A stretch of DNA of 64,000 nucleotides. It comes from Aureobasidium sp. EXF-3400. Taxonomy: Eukaryota; Ascomycota; Dothideomycetes; Dothideales; Saccotheciaceae. Of the stretch, positions 34,464 through 44,790 are shown in pieces. Location of the stretch: contig SWBL01000194.1 of the NCBI GenBank assembly GCA_024195585.1, positions 1 to 64,000 of the forward strand, written 5' to 3'. The translations under genes and the position numbers were made by a program. The number at the start of each line of letters is the position of its first letter. Positions within the stretch are counted from its first letter, which is position 1. The notes under the pieces are model-generated. The model worked only from the letters and a program-made list of their open reading frames with translations, did not search any database and was not told where the DNA came from.

Positions 34464-34726
34464 GATGAACTGGCGACAAGAGAGCGATGTGCAGACTTTC
34501 TTGATGGTATCAATATCAAAAAATGTCGGGCTATGACGGCAGCAGACGAAGATTGGGAAGTCGCGCCGGTTGAACCCCGGATTGAAAGCGGCAGGTGGAC
34601 CTGCCCAACAACGTCACACGAGGCTGCTGCTTCTGTCGATTAGAGCACCGAGATCCCGAGCGCAATTCAAGAGCTTGAGAGAGGCAGACACGTTACAACA
34701 AGGCCTCAACACTATCACACATCGCC
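34464..34726. promoter_or_regulatory. Divergent promoter, DIS3 and VMA13
   Basis: Only 263 bp separate the two start codons, so both promoters and leaders must lie here. No TATA box stands out. Confidence 0.6.
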
Positions 34727-36286
34727 ATGTCTCTTGATCCGCCGGCATACATCCTGTCGCTCCAGAACAACATCAGGGCGCGACCAATCTCGTGGGAAGG
34801 AGCTGTACGAGCAAAGACCATCTCCGACCAGGACCTCAAGAAGATCAAGTCGATAGACAAGGTCCGCAAGGAACAGCGCAGACAGACTGTCGAGTCCGAT
34901 CCCGCCAGCTATGCCGCTCTTGTTCTGGGCTCCGACGACAGCCCCAGCATCTTCCAGTCTGCCGCCAAGCGCTCCGACATTGTCCAATACATGCTTGTCT
35001 TGACTGGCGACCTCATTGAAGGTATGCCTATCTTGTGCCTGCTTTGCCTCGTAAGCGCCCACCACTGACTGCTGCACCAGACGTTCCATCCTTTGTAGCC
35101 AAGCTGCTCGAACACGCCGACCCTTACGCTCCCTTTGTCCCGCTCCTCAAGCAGTCAGCGAACCCCGAAGACGCCATCCCTCTACTCGCATCATGCGTCC
35201 TGTCAAGTCTCACCTCTCACGGTCTCATGACTGGCGGTCCCCAAGCCGATCAGATTGACAAGGCCCTGCCCAAGCTATACTCGTACATTTCAACCCTTGC
35301 AAGAAGGTCCGACAGCAACCTTCAAGACATTGCTGTTCAGGAGTACTCGGCTCTGTTGCGCACTGCAAAGTCGCGTCAGCTGTTCTGGGAGCAAAGAAAC
35401 GACACTGTTACTCCTCTATTCAACATCTTGACCAACGCTACTGGAGGCGGTGTAAGAGACACTGATTCAACCTTGATCAGTGGTGGAAGCATTCGCAGTA
35501 TTGCCGATTCTCAGATCATCAACAACGTCGGTCTCCAGCTCCTATACCACGTCCTGCTTGTCATCTGGCAACTTAGCTTCGAGGGCAAGCTGGTCGGCCG
35601 CGGTCTCGATGAGTACGTCTACATAATTTCGCCCTATCTCCTTCACAAACGTATACTGACAATTTCCCAGGGAACACGACATCATTGTCCTCTACGCTGC
35701 TCTTCTTCGCATCTCGCCCAAGGAAAAGACTACTAGACTTCTCCTCGCTACCCTCACAAACCTTCTTTCAACCAACCGCGAGACTCTGATGCCTGCCGTC
35801 ATCCCTGCTCGACTTCCCGCCGTACTCCAGAATTTGCAGGGCCGTCACCTCAACGATGCTGACCTCCTCGAGGACCTGAAAGCCCTTCAATCCATGGTTG
35901 AGGAATTCCAAAAGACACAAACAACCTTCTCCGAGTACGCTGCAGAAGTCAACTCCGGTCACCTTCGCTGGTCTCCACCCCATCGCAACCAGGCCTTCTG
36001 GAGCGAGAATGCTCGCAAGATCCTCGAGGACAACAAGGGCGAGCTGGCCAAGAAGCTTGCCGAGATTTTGTCAAAGTCCTGGGACAACGACAAGCAGGTA
36101 CTGGCTATTGGCTGCAACGATGTCGCATGTCTTGTCAAGGAGGTGCCTGAGAAGAGACACCAGATGGAGAAGCTGGGTCTGAAGACTCGTGTCATGGAGC
36201 TCATGCAGCACAGCGACGAATCTGTGCGCTGGGAGAGTTTGAGAGCAGTTGGTGAATGGCTCAGATATTCCTTTGAGCAAAAATAG
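34727..36286 (+). CDS. VMA13: V-type ATPase subunit H
   Basis: 480 residues (yeast Vma13 is 478). Three exons: 34727-35021, 35081-35612 and 35671-36286; introns of 59 and 58 nt (GTATGC, GTACGT). Subunit H links the V1 and V0 sectors, activates ATP hydrolysis in the assembled vacuolar pump and silences free V1. Recognisable segments: WEGAVRAKTIS at the N-terminus; armadillo-like helices in the middle (VGLQLLYHVLLVIWQLSFE); and the conserved C-terminal domain LRWSPPHRNQAFWSENARK, ending VRWESLRAVGEWLRYSFEQK. Introns fall in conserved positions without breaking motifs. Confidence 0.96.
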
Positions 36287-37996
36287 AGCCACACCTTTGT
36301 CCGACTCTTGTCCAGCGGTCTGTTTTATGTATCAACATACCGCCTGTTTCTGCACGTCTAATCATTGGTCTTTTGTTTGGGCATATCCTGGCGATGTCAA
36401 TCTTCTCTTTCTTTCTTCTTACTGTACAGCGAACTGGAGTATACCGATACAATGCACGTTTCATGTTGATAGACCGCCTTTTTTTGTTCTTGAGTCGTTT
36501 GTTGGTTGTTTTGGTTCAAGAGCATCGTGCAACAAATGGAGAAACAAGCCACATGTTCTGAGTCGTGATTTCGAGTCGTGACCCCAGTTCGCCAACCCTC
36601 AATCTATCGGCAATCAACGCCTCCATCCCCATGTTGTCGCTTGTAGCCGTAAACGAGAATCATTGAATCATCACGTCGTGGAGGGGAGCGAGTACATGTT
36701 ACGCTTGACGACCGTGCAGTGCATTGCGTCTCGCTGTGGCTGGCGGATGGTTGTTTTTGGCCGTTGCTGTAGAAGCGGGAGCCTTCCGATTTCGTGATTG
36801 TGGGGAGAGAAAAGAGAAAAGATGTGGAGACTTCGAGCTCTCACATGCGCCAGCCACAGTTGACAACTCTTTTACAGTTTCCTTGTCAACGAACAAGGTT
36901 TGAGAGAGTTCCGAGCAATAAACCCCCGATCCCAATGATGGTAACTCTAATCAATCGACTTGACCTGATTTATCGTGATTTCGTGTATCCTTGCTAGTGG
37001 GTAGGAATCAAGTTTGAAGCGAGTAATATAGAGGACTGGCAACAGATCATCAGGATACGCTCATCGCTACAGCAGCGGGACAACGTGACTGTTGAGAACG
37101 ATCTGGCATCCGCCCGCAGATGCTCTATTCTAAGCAACAGAAACGTTTTAGCCGCATAAGAGGAAAGACCCAGTCACCAAAAGCACAGGGACAAGCATAG
37201 GAGACAAAGGACGCGTAGACTGCACACCATTGTTACGAGACATCTCACCATCGGCCGAATGACTAGCCCTTGTGAGGTCGCTTTTGCCGCGGGGTGGAGG
37301 AGGTAGGCGTGCGGAGAGTGAGGCTGAGAGAGCACGTAAGCAAAAAAGTAGGCTGGTAACTTTTGGACACGCCAATCTGGGCTATCGTCTCCTATTTCTC
37401 GTTGCCGCTGTTAATGTATAGACTGCCACTGGAAGAATTGCTAGTGAATGTTTCTTTGGTTGCGGTTGACCAGGAGATATGTCTTGTTCGCGATTCCCTC
37501 TTCGTGAGCAAGCGGAACCAGAGCCGAGGGGCAGTTGCTGTGGAGAGAGGTCAAAAATAGAGAGGGCGACGCAACTGCGTGGCCAACTCGAACAGGAGGT
37601 TTGAACCTGCGGCAACGATCTCCCTGGAGCTACTGCAAGCCAAGTGACAATGGCCTGGTGGCGCTTGCAGGAGACTAGAGTGGGCGCGACCAATCGGGTG
37701 GCAAGCTGAGGAACCCATGGTGCTTGGTAGACCCTCGACACAGCCATGTTTACCAGCCTCCGCGCGAGCACTCCCAAAAAGCTTACCGCATATAAATGTC
37801 AGGGCAAGGCCGCGTAACTTGCTCCTTCCCTCTCAATTCAAACACCAACTCCAAAAGTCAGCTGTTTCTTCGCGAACACCTCTCTCGCTTTCTTCACTCA
37901 AACCATCCCATCAATCCAAAGCATCCAGATATACGAACATTGATCGTTATCCATCGCGGTACTTCTTAATCACTATCCATCACCAACACATCCAAA
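36287..37996. other. Intergenic, VMA13 to GPI-type wall protein
   Basis: No supported gene. A minus-strand frame at 37148-37375 ends with a hydrophobic tail resembling a GPI signal, but no upstream exons could be linked. Around 37740-37996 the plus strand is CT-rich with a TATAAAT at 37791-37797, likely promoter of the next gene. Confidence 0.5.
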
Positions 37997-38896
37997 ATGC
38001 GCACTTCCGCCTTCTTCGCCGCCCCTCTTGTCGCCATGGCCGCTGCTCAGAGCTCTGCCTCTAATGAGACCGTAAGTATTCTCCCAACTCATTTTCCATC
38101 ACTTCAGAGATCTAACATGTCTTGCAGTCTGTCCTCAGCACCATTCCCATCTCTTCCACCGTGCCTTACACCAACGGCTTCACCTCTTTCCTCACCCAGA
38201 CCAACTCTCTCGGTGTCGTGACCGGCATTCCTACCCTTGCAACAGACGTCGGTATTGCCGCCACTAACGCTGCTGTTTCATCCGCCGCTGTGCAGCTCGT
38301 CCCTGCTGGTCTTGCCCCTGGTACCGTCACCACACTCATCTACGGCAATGTTACTGCTGGAAACGCAACTTCAATCGTCGTCACTATTGGTACTTGTAAG
38401 TATAAACCGCGTACAAACACGACTAGTACTGGCGTTTGTTCCAGCCTGCACGAGCAGTCTCTGGGATGTGTATTTCAATGAAACGCAGTCCGTGACGGCA
38501 TCTCGTAGAGCTGAGAACATTCGTTCAGCTAAGTCGTGGTGTTCTCACAGCCAACGTTTGATCTTTTGCTAACTGTATTCGCTCTCAGCAACCACTCAGG
38601 TTCTAAGTGCTGCCGTTGTTGCCGCCACTGGTTCGGGCTCTTCGTCTACCGACTCTTCTGGCGCTGGCGCTGCTGGCTCTGCTTCGGCTTCAGGCTCAAG
38701 CGGTTCTTCCAGCGGAACCTCCTCGCGTGGCAGCTCTAGCGCTTCCACTCGCGCATCTGGCACCTCTGGTGGATCTGGCAGCTCTGGATCTAGCTCCTCT
38801 GCCACCGCTTCCTCTACTGGCTCAGCCGCCAACGTCAAGGTCGGTGCTGCTGGTGCTTTGATCGGTGCCGGTGCCTTCTTTGCTGCTTTCATGTAA
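37997..38896 (+). CDS. Small secreted Ser-rich, probably GPI-anchored wall protein
   Basis: About 216 residues in three exons: 37997-38071, 38128-38395 and 38589-38896. An N-terminal signal peptide (MRTSAFFAAPLVAMAAAQS) has a cleavage site near AAA-QS. The middle holds about 85 residues of Thr/Val-rich sequence with N-glycosylation sites (NVTAGNATS). A Ser/Gly/Ala-rich stalk follows, then a hydrophobic C-terminus (VGAAGALIGAGAFFAAFM) typical of GPI-anchor signals. Intron 2 is unusually long (193 nt) for this window. Its ends are set by frame, but an extra small exon cannot be excluded. No enzymatic domain is seen, so a structural wall role is inferred. Confidence 0.8.
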
Positions 38897-39378
38897 ACAG
38901 AGACAGCTGTTCTTGTTTACTTCTTTTCTTCTTCACGCCAAATTACGCCTCTCTGAATGATGGAATTATGGAATTAATGCTGGGATTGGGACGGATCACA
39001 CGGAGTATTCTTTTCTTCAAAGGTGCATCAGCAAAGGCACGACTGCATAGCAAGTGGAGTGTATCAGCTTGGGTTTCAGTCACTGCCATCGGTACTTGGT
39101 CTTGTAGTAACCGTAGTATAATAGACAAAAGCAAAAACTTTATTAATCACTGACAATTACCTTCCATTCCACCTGTCCTGCTGTGCTATTGATTCAACTT
39201 CACTGACATGTCTTACATGTTTGCCCTGTCAAGCAATATGTCTTCTCTTGCTCCTGACCTGCTTGATCGATGATCCTTCAGAGGTCAATCTGCCCCAAAA
39301 ACACGCCTGCTTTGTGCAAGGAAGCGCTTCACCGCTTTGCAAAGTTTCGGAATGGATGCAGGCCAGTTCAGAAGCAAT
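38897..39378. other. Convergent 3' region
   Basis: 3' flanks of the wall-protein gene and the minus-strand gene beyond it. No gene seen. Confidence 0.6.
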
Positions 39379-40416
39379 TCAAGCCTTCTTCGCAGCACGC
39401 CATGACTTTCTCGTCAATGACAGCGGCGGCTGCTGCTGCTGCTGCTTCTCCAACGCAGGTGCTGGTTTACTCGAACCATATTCTGGTTTGTTTGTGAGAG
39501 AAAGCCCTTGTCTTGACGATGACCCCTTGGTCGAAGAAGTAGAGGCGTGCGCTGATGGAAAGACGGGTTTGTTCGGGAGTGCATGCGTCATGGTGGTAGG
39601 TCTTACTGAGTTGGAGAAGTTTGGTCCTGAGACTGAAGGGGTGTTGTGTATGGAAGATACAGAGCCAGAGCGTGATTGCTTCGATGCTGTTTCGGACTGA
39701 ACAGAGTCTCTTCTTGATGATGTTGAAGAAATGTGGGTAGCGGAAGGAGGTGCTGCAGATATGGATGATCTTCTTTCCAGAGAAGGACTGGATCCACTGT
39801 GGGAGTTCGAAGAAGGATAGATGTTTGGCAACAAAGCAGATTGAGATCCACTGTGAAAGTTCGAAGAAGGCTGTTTATTCGGCAACATGGCTGATTGAGA
39901 TCCACGGTGGGCTTTTAGACGTGGAGCAATGATGGGACGTCGTACCATTTGCTTGATAGTCGTTGGCTTTTGCTGAGCGTCCATTGCAGGTACCTCCAAT
40001 ACCGATGCCTTACGAGCAGTCTTCGGCGAAACATCTGGAGAGTTGCTGTGTAGAACTCTTCCTCCTTCAAGAATACTCCTGCCCAAACCGGAAACACCAC
40101 TCAACGAAGAAACCAAAGAATCAGACCGAACCTTCTTCAGCGAAGAACCAACTTCCGTACTCGAAGAACCGCGCTTTCTGCAGATGGAAGTGTCGTCAGG
40201 GATGAACAGACTTTCTTCATTGCGTTGATCTCTGAGTATGAGATCTTCGAGGCGGCGCGAGAATTCCTCACGGCCTAGTTCTTCGAGTAAGAGTTCTTCG
40301 AGGTGGTGTATATATTGTTCGAGATTGCTGATTGCTTCGGCGCTGGAGTGAAAGCTGGATCGCAGGATTGTGATGGCGTTGGCGGCCTCAGTTTTGGTTT
40401 GGGGCTCCGGGCCCAT
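39379..40416 (-). CDS. Uncharacterised protein, coiled-coil plus 18-residue repeats
   Basis: A single-exon frame of 345 residues starting at ATG 40416. Residues 30-75 form a probable coiled coil rich in Leu and Glu (LEQYIHHLEELLLEELGREE). The rest is Ser-rich low complexity with a basic RKRGSSSTE, two tandem 18-residue units beginning GSQSAMLPN and GSQSALLPN, a poly-Gln run near the C-terminus and a basic end (KSWRAAKKA). I recognise no family. Ser/basic sequence suggests phosphoregulation (inference). The length of the open frame and its ATG context support a real gene. Confidence 0.65.
   Translation of the reverse strand: MGPEPQTKTEAANAITILRSSFHSSAEAISNLEQYIHHLEELLLEELGREEFSRRLEDLILRDQRNEESLFIPDDTSICRKRGSSSTEVGSSLKKVRSDSLVSSLSGVSGLGRSILEGGRVLHSNSPDVSPKTARKASVLEVPAMDAQQKPTTIKQMVRRPIIAPRLKAHRGSQSAMLPNKQPSSNFHSGSQSALLPNIYPSSNSHSGSSPSLERRSSISAAPPSATHISSTSSRRDSVQSETASKQSRSGSVSSIHNTPSVSGPNFSNSVRPTTMTHALPNKPVFPSAHASTSSTKGSSSRQGLSLTNKPEYGSSKPAPALEKQQQQQPPLSLTRKSWRAAKKA
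39791..39912 (-). repeat. 54-bp minisatellite inside coding sequence
   Basis: Units start at 39791, 39845 and 39899 (partial), each opening GATCCAC on the plus strand. The 54-nt period equals 18 codons, so the array expands or contracts in frame. Confidence 0.85.
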
Positions 40417-41282
40417 GTTTATATAGCTAGGAGGGATAAGGCGCCGAGAGCGTAATCAAGTGCTGCTGGGATAGTACAATGGAGTTGTTCTGTGTGATGT
40501 TCTGATAGAAATGACACTTCTTCACAGCAGAACTAGAACATGGTTAGACACAAAACAATCAGAACATGTTCAGAGCAGACACTCACCTCAGTCAAATCCT
40601 TGGTGCTGTTGAGAGTTGTGTGATAATGTTCGATAAGTCTTGCTTTGGTAAGAAATGACGAGCAGAAAATGCTGGCGAGGTTGATGCTGCAATGTTGTGA
40701 TGCAATTATTTTCTACCGACTTATGCGCACATTACTGTAGCGTACACTGCAAAACTGTTAAGTTACCTATCATGGTCTAACTCACGAAGGAAATAATCCC
40801 GTCTTCGACTCTTCGGCTATCTCTTAGTGGCATAGCTAGCCGAGTGGAAACATTGATGGCACGACAGGTGGTCATCAAGTCAATCTCATCTCAGGGATCA
40901 ATGACTACCGGAAAAACAGCTATGAAATTGCACAGTGTAGTTTCTTCTTGCCATGCTTTCCAGCGAGAGCCTGGAGGAAGATATGTTTTCTCAACATCTC
41001 AGCGGTTGCAGGCAGACTCACAAAGGATATGTATCTATCAGAATACACAGTACAATCGGAAAACTGGGACTGGCCAGAGAGAACCCAGAAAGCTTGAGAA
41101 CGTGTTGAACATTGGCAAGTCAACTATAGCGCTCTCAACAGCTGCTCGACCGGCAGAAGCATGAAAGGACAGGCATCATTTCGATCGATTATGTTTTTAG
41201 CTACCAGATTCGCGCCCTTGCGCATCGTTCTCATTATATTACACAGAATTTCTCAACTGAATCGAACCATTTCTCCTTCTTC
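40417..41282. other. Intergenic between two minus-strand genes
   Basis: Promoter side of the coiled-coil gene and 3' side of the next. Short frames only, no gene seen. Confidence 0.55.
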
Positions 41283-42503
41283 TCACAATTCTTCCGATAC
41301 CTGAGATTGGGTACCGATCTTCAGTACAACCCGAATGTCAGATTCGTTGAAGTTGGTCAATGAGGCACACTCCTTCACCATTTCGCTGACACTCATCTCT
41401 GGATCCACTGTAGCAGGAGCACGCTGACCAGATTCGAACTCCACCAACACTTCCTTGATAGTGCTAGTGCTAGGTTCCACGGCTGTCGACTCTCTGCTCT
41501 CAACACTGGCCCGGAGGTGATCAGCGAGCGCGAGGATGAGTTGACGGCCCTTCTCAGGGTCATCCATCTCGTCCATCATGGCCAGCCACTGGTTACGACC
41601 AAGATGGCGAGTGGTACGTTCCATCTATTCCAAATTAGTAAGTGTGGATCTATGCCAAACTGTTGATCGTACCTGGTTCGACGAAGTGACACTTTGTTGC
41701 GCTGCAGGAGCTTGCAGTCTGGCCGAGGGAGCCGAGTCAAGAGTGGCAGATGACTGTTCAGCGACGTGGACAGCCTGGTCGGCACTCGCAGAGTGAGAGA
41801 CAGGGGCGACTTCCCTCTGAGCAGCTTCCATCTCGACCTGCTTGACTTGCGGACCCGAAACGTCCATCTGAGAGTCGGGATTGAACACGGTCTGTTGAGC
41901 ATCGATCAAGTCGTTCTGAACAGTGCTGGAAGTGTCGGGCTGGGTGGGAGCGTCCGTCTTGCGAGCGTGAGGGCCCAGCTTCGAGTGAGGACCGGTACGG
42001 CGCACGGATAACGTAACGGCGCTCTGTTCGGTGAGAGCAGACGAGGCAGGAGGCTCTGGCTTGACAATGGGGATTGCAGCGGTAGTGTTTGGAGTTTGTG
42101 CCTGCATTGCACGGTGAGGAGGAAGCTTCTTGACTGGAGTGCTGATTGCGGCAGGCATAGCGACAGTGGTGGAGTTGGCAACTCCAGGTGGCACGAAAGG
42201 TTTGGCGGCAGCGGAGAAAGAAGGCTGAGGACGCGAGTGAGACTGTTGGTGACGGGAAATGTAAGTTGATGTCCGTCCTTATGAAGCGCAAGGCGAACTC
42301 ACGTAGTTTGCTGGTGGGCTAGCAGTACTGGCTGGTGCAGAGATGTCTTGCATCTCGATGTCACCAAATGGCTCGTCGGTTGAGGTTGACGACGAGAGAT
42401 CGTAGACGGCAGGCAGGAGAGGCGTGTTGTGAGGCTCGGCAGTGGTTGTGCGCATGGCCATTATGCGCTTCTGCGTAAGAGTGAGTGGTCCACCGTGAGA
42501 CAT
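41283..42503 (-). CDS. Uncharacterised fungal protein, disordered with C-terminal helical segment
   Basis: About 370 residues. Exons on the minus strand are 42503-42303, 42242-41673 and 41624-41283, all joined in phase 0. Introns are 60 nt (GTGAGT..ACAG) and 48 nt (GTACGA..ATAG). Residues 1-260 are Pro/Ser/Thr/Gln-rich and look disordered. Residues 258-370 are more ordered, with NQWLAMMDEMDDPEKGRQLI and an acidic regulatory-looking tail. No family is recognised. Exon joins are consistent across three frames, which supports the model. Confidence 0.7.
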
Positions 42504-43351
42504 CTTGACTTGAGTAGTTGCGTAATAGAGGATGATTAATTAGCGCTGGTTAGATGCGCTGGCTGAGAAGTGACAAAGAAATGTGAGCGTTTTGAAAGGG
42601 AAGAAGAATGACGCGACGTGAAAAGAGTTTGTCAACAAAAGAGGAAGGAACTATGGCGACTGCTTGATCAACCGCATAAAAGACGGAAGGCACAGCATGC
42701 ATGTGAAGTGAATAGAGATGGAAGGAGCCAGCCTCTCCAGTTGTGAGAACCTGTCACTCTGAAATCGTCGCAATGCACAATAATTTGCAGAGCTGGAGTA
42801 ACATCCACAGAGAGACCATTTTTCAGTGGCTCTCCCTGGAAACACCTCTGAAAGCGGAATGAATTGTGCAGCTTCACAGCTTACAAGAATGCTTGCTGCC
42901 ATTGTGAGAGGCCGTGGAGTCGTCGATGAAAGTGATCCCCTACCATCATTTGTGTGTCTCCGCTCAGCACGGTTCTTTACTTGAAAGTCTGTTTTCTGGC
43001 TCTGTTCACAAAAGGTCCTTGCCTTGAGTGGTTGGAGCAACTCACCAGCTCTTTTTCCACTATTCGGAGAGCTCTTCACCATTGTCTACAGGCAGCTCGT
43101 ATCCCCAGCACTAATTTCCCCACCCTTGAGCCTCCTCTCAAGTCATTTCTATATAACGAGAAAGACTACTGATACGACAATATCAAAGCCAGCAATGAGT
43201 TGAAGGAGTTGAGGTTGTGCCTATCCATATCTCCGCAAACCCCGGCAAACCAATGACGCCATGATGCGCTGGAAAACACTCCGATCTTGTGAACATTCAC
43301 GCGATCTTTTTTGTTACATTCAAGTTGTAATTCTGAGTGGCTTCTAGGCAT
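42504..43351. other. Divergent intergenic region
   Basis: Lies between the minus-strand gene and the plus-strand carrier. No gene seen. Confidence 0.55.
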
Positions 43352-44544
43352 ATGGCTGGGAACACTTCGACCGACATCTTGGTCGTGAGTATATTGAAGC
43401 AACTCATGCAACTCCAGCAAGGCTAATATCAATCGTCCAGGCCGGCGCATTCGCTGCCTTCACAGTCGATCTGCTTGTCTACCCTCTCGACACACTCAAG
43501 ACCAGATTCCAATCGCCCGACTACAACCGTCTATATCTCGACAAGGCTACCAATGCTGTCAACAAGCAAGTCCTCTTCCGAGGCCTCTACCAAGGCGTCG
43601 GCAGCGTCATCATAGCCACCCTTCCATCCTGTATCCATCCCCAATCATTGCACCTTCAACCAATCCACCTCTGACCTTGTCCAGCAGGAGCCTTTTTCAC
43701 CACCTACGAAGGCGTCAAATCCACCTTCTCAAAGTACAACCCCACCTATTCTGGCTCGCCTCTATTACCACAACCCATCATCCACTCCGCCGCCTCCTCG
43801 ATAGCAGAACTGGTCTCGTGTGCCATCCTCACCCCTGCCGAAGTCATCAAGCAAAATGCTCAGATGGTTGATACAGCAAAAGGCGATAAAGCCAATGCAA
43901 CTCTACAAACCATAGCAAAGTTCAGGTCAAACCCACTGGCCTTGTGGAGAGGCTATACCGCTCTGGCAGGCCGCAATCTACCCTTCACAGCTTTACAGTT
44001 CCCCATCTTTGAGCGTTTGAAACAGGGTATCAAGAAACACAGGGAAGACAGAGGAACACGGACAAACACACTACTGGAGAACGGTTTGATCACCGCCGCC
44101 AGTGCTGGCTCAGCCGGTGCTTTTGCTGCCGTCGTCACAACCCCAGTCGATGTCGTCAAGACCCGCATTATGCTTGCCGCAGCATCAAGTGCAGCAGAAG
44201 ACCAAGGCAAAGACACAAAGTCAAAGTCAAGCGCACCCGTCGATGCAATGGGCCGCTCAGTCCAAAGCAAAGGAGAAGGTGTCAAGAGCGCACTTCAGAA
44301 CAGCAAAGAAGGCCTCAAAGACGCAATACAAAATGTTGCAAAGCCTGTTTCGAGAAAGGGCAGCATACAGATTGCGAGGGAGATCATTGCTGATCAGGGT
44401 GTTATCAAGGGTCTTTTCCGTGGTGGTGCTTTGAGGGCTGTTTGGACGTTGATTGGATCTGGACTTTATCTTGGTGTTTATGAAAGTGGACGTGTGTACC
44501 TTGCCCAACGAAGAGGTGAAGATATCGATGATGAGGATATATAA
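43352..44544 (+). CDS. Mitochondrial carrier, S-adenosylmethionine-carrier (Pet8/SLC25A26)-like
   Basis: 360 residues in three exons: 43352-43384, 43441-43630 and 43685-44544. Six-helix inner-membrane carrier of the SLC25 family with three signature repeats: PLDTLKTRF, PAEVIKQN and PVDVVKTRI. Features shared with Pet8-type carriers are AGAFAAFTVDLLVYPLDTLKT at the start, LWRGYTALAGRNLPFTALQF, and ALRAVWTLIGSGLYLGVYE near the end. Unusual is a 60-residue Lys/Ser-rich insertion (about 260-315) between repeat three's signature and its second helix. Substrate assignment rests on overall resemblance and is provisional. The 3' end converges on SCY1 with 246 bp between stops. Confidence 0.85.
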
Positions 44545-44790
44545 ACAATGTGACGGACAAAAGTAATGTGATACATAGACAACATATAGAGTCTCACTAC
44601 ATCTACTCAATCGTACGCTGTCTGGCCTGCAGTGCTGGGGGCTTTTCGTTCTGCGCAACGTGTTTGTCTGCTTTGACGAACATCCACATACAAAATCTTA
44701 TACATTTGGTCATGGTGAGAAGAAGCCAACGAAAGATAGGTTGAGAGATACGATATCTATCCGTACTACATGCCTTCTCACGAGAATCTT

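Noticed and set aside
37148..37375. Minus-strand frame ending in a hydrophobic GPI-like tail
   Set aside because: No signal-peptide exon could be joined upstream in a consistent frame, and the plus strand is equally coding-like nearby.
37590..37670. Minus-strand GGTTCAAACC resembling a tRNA B-box
   Set aside because: The T stem has a mismatch and no 5' partner for the acceptor stem lies at tRNA distance.
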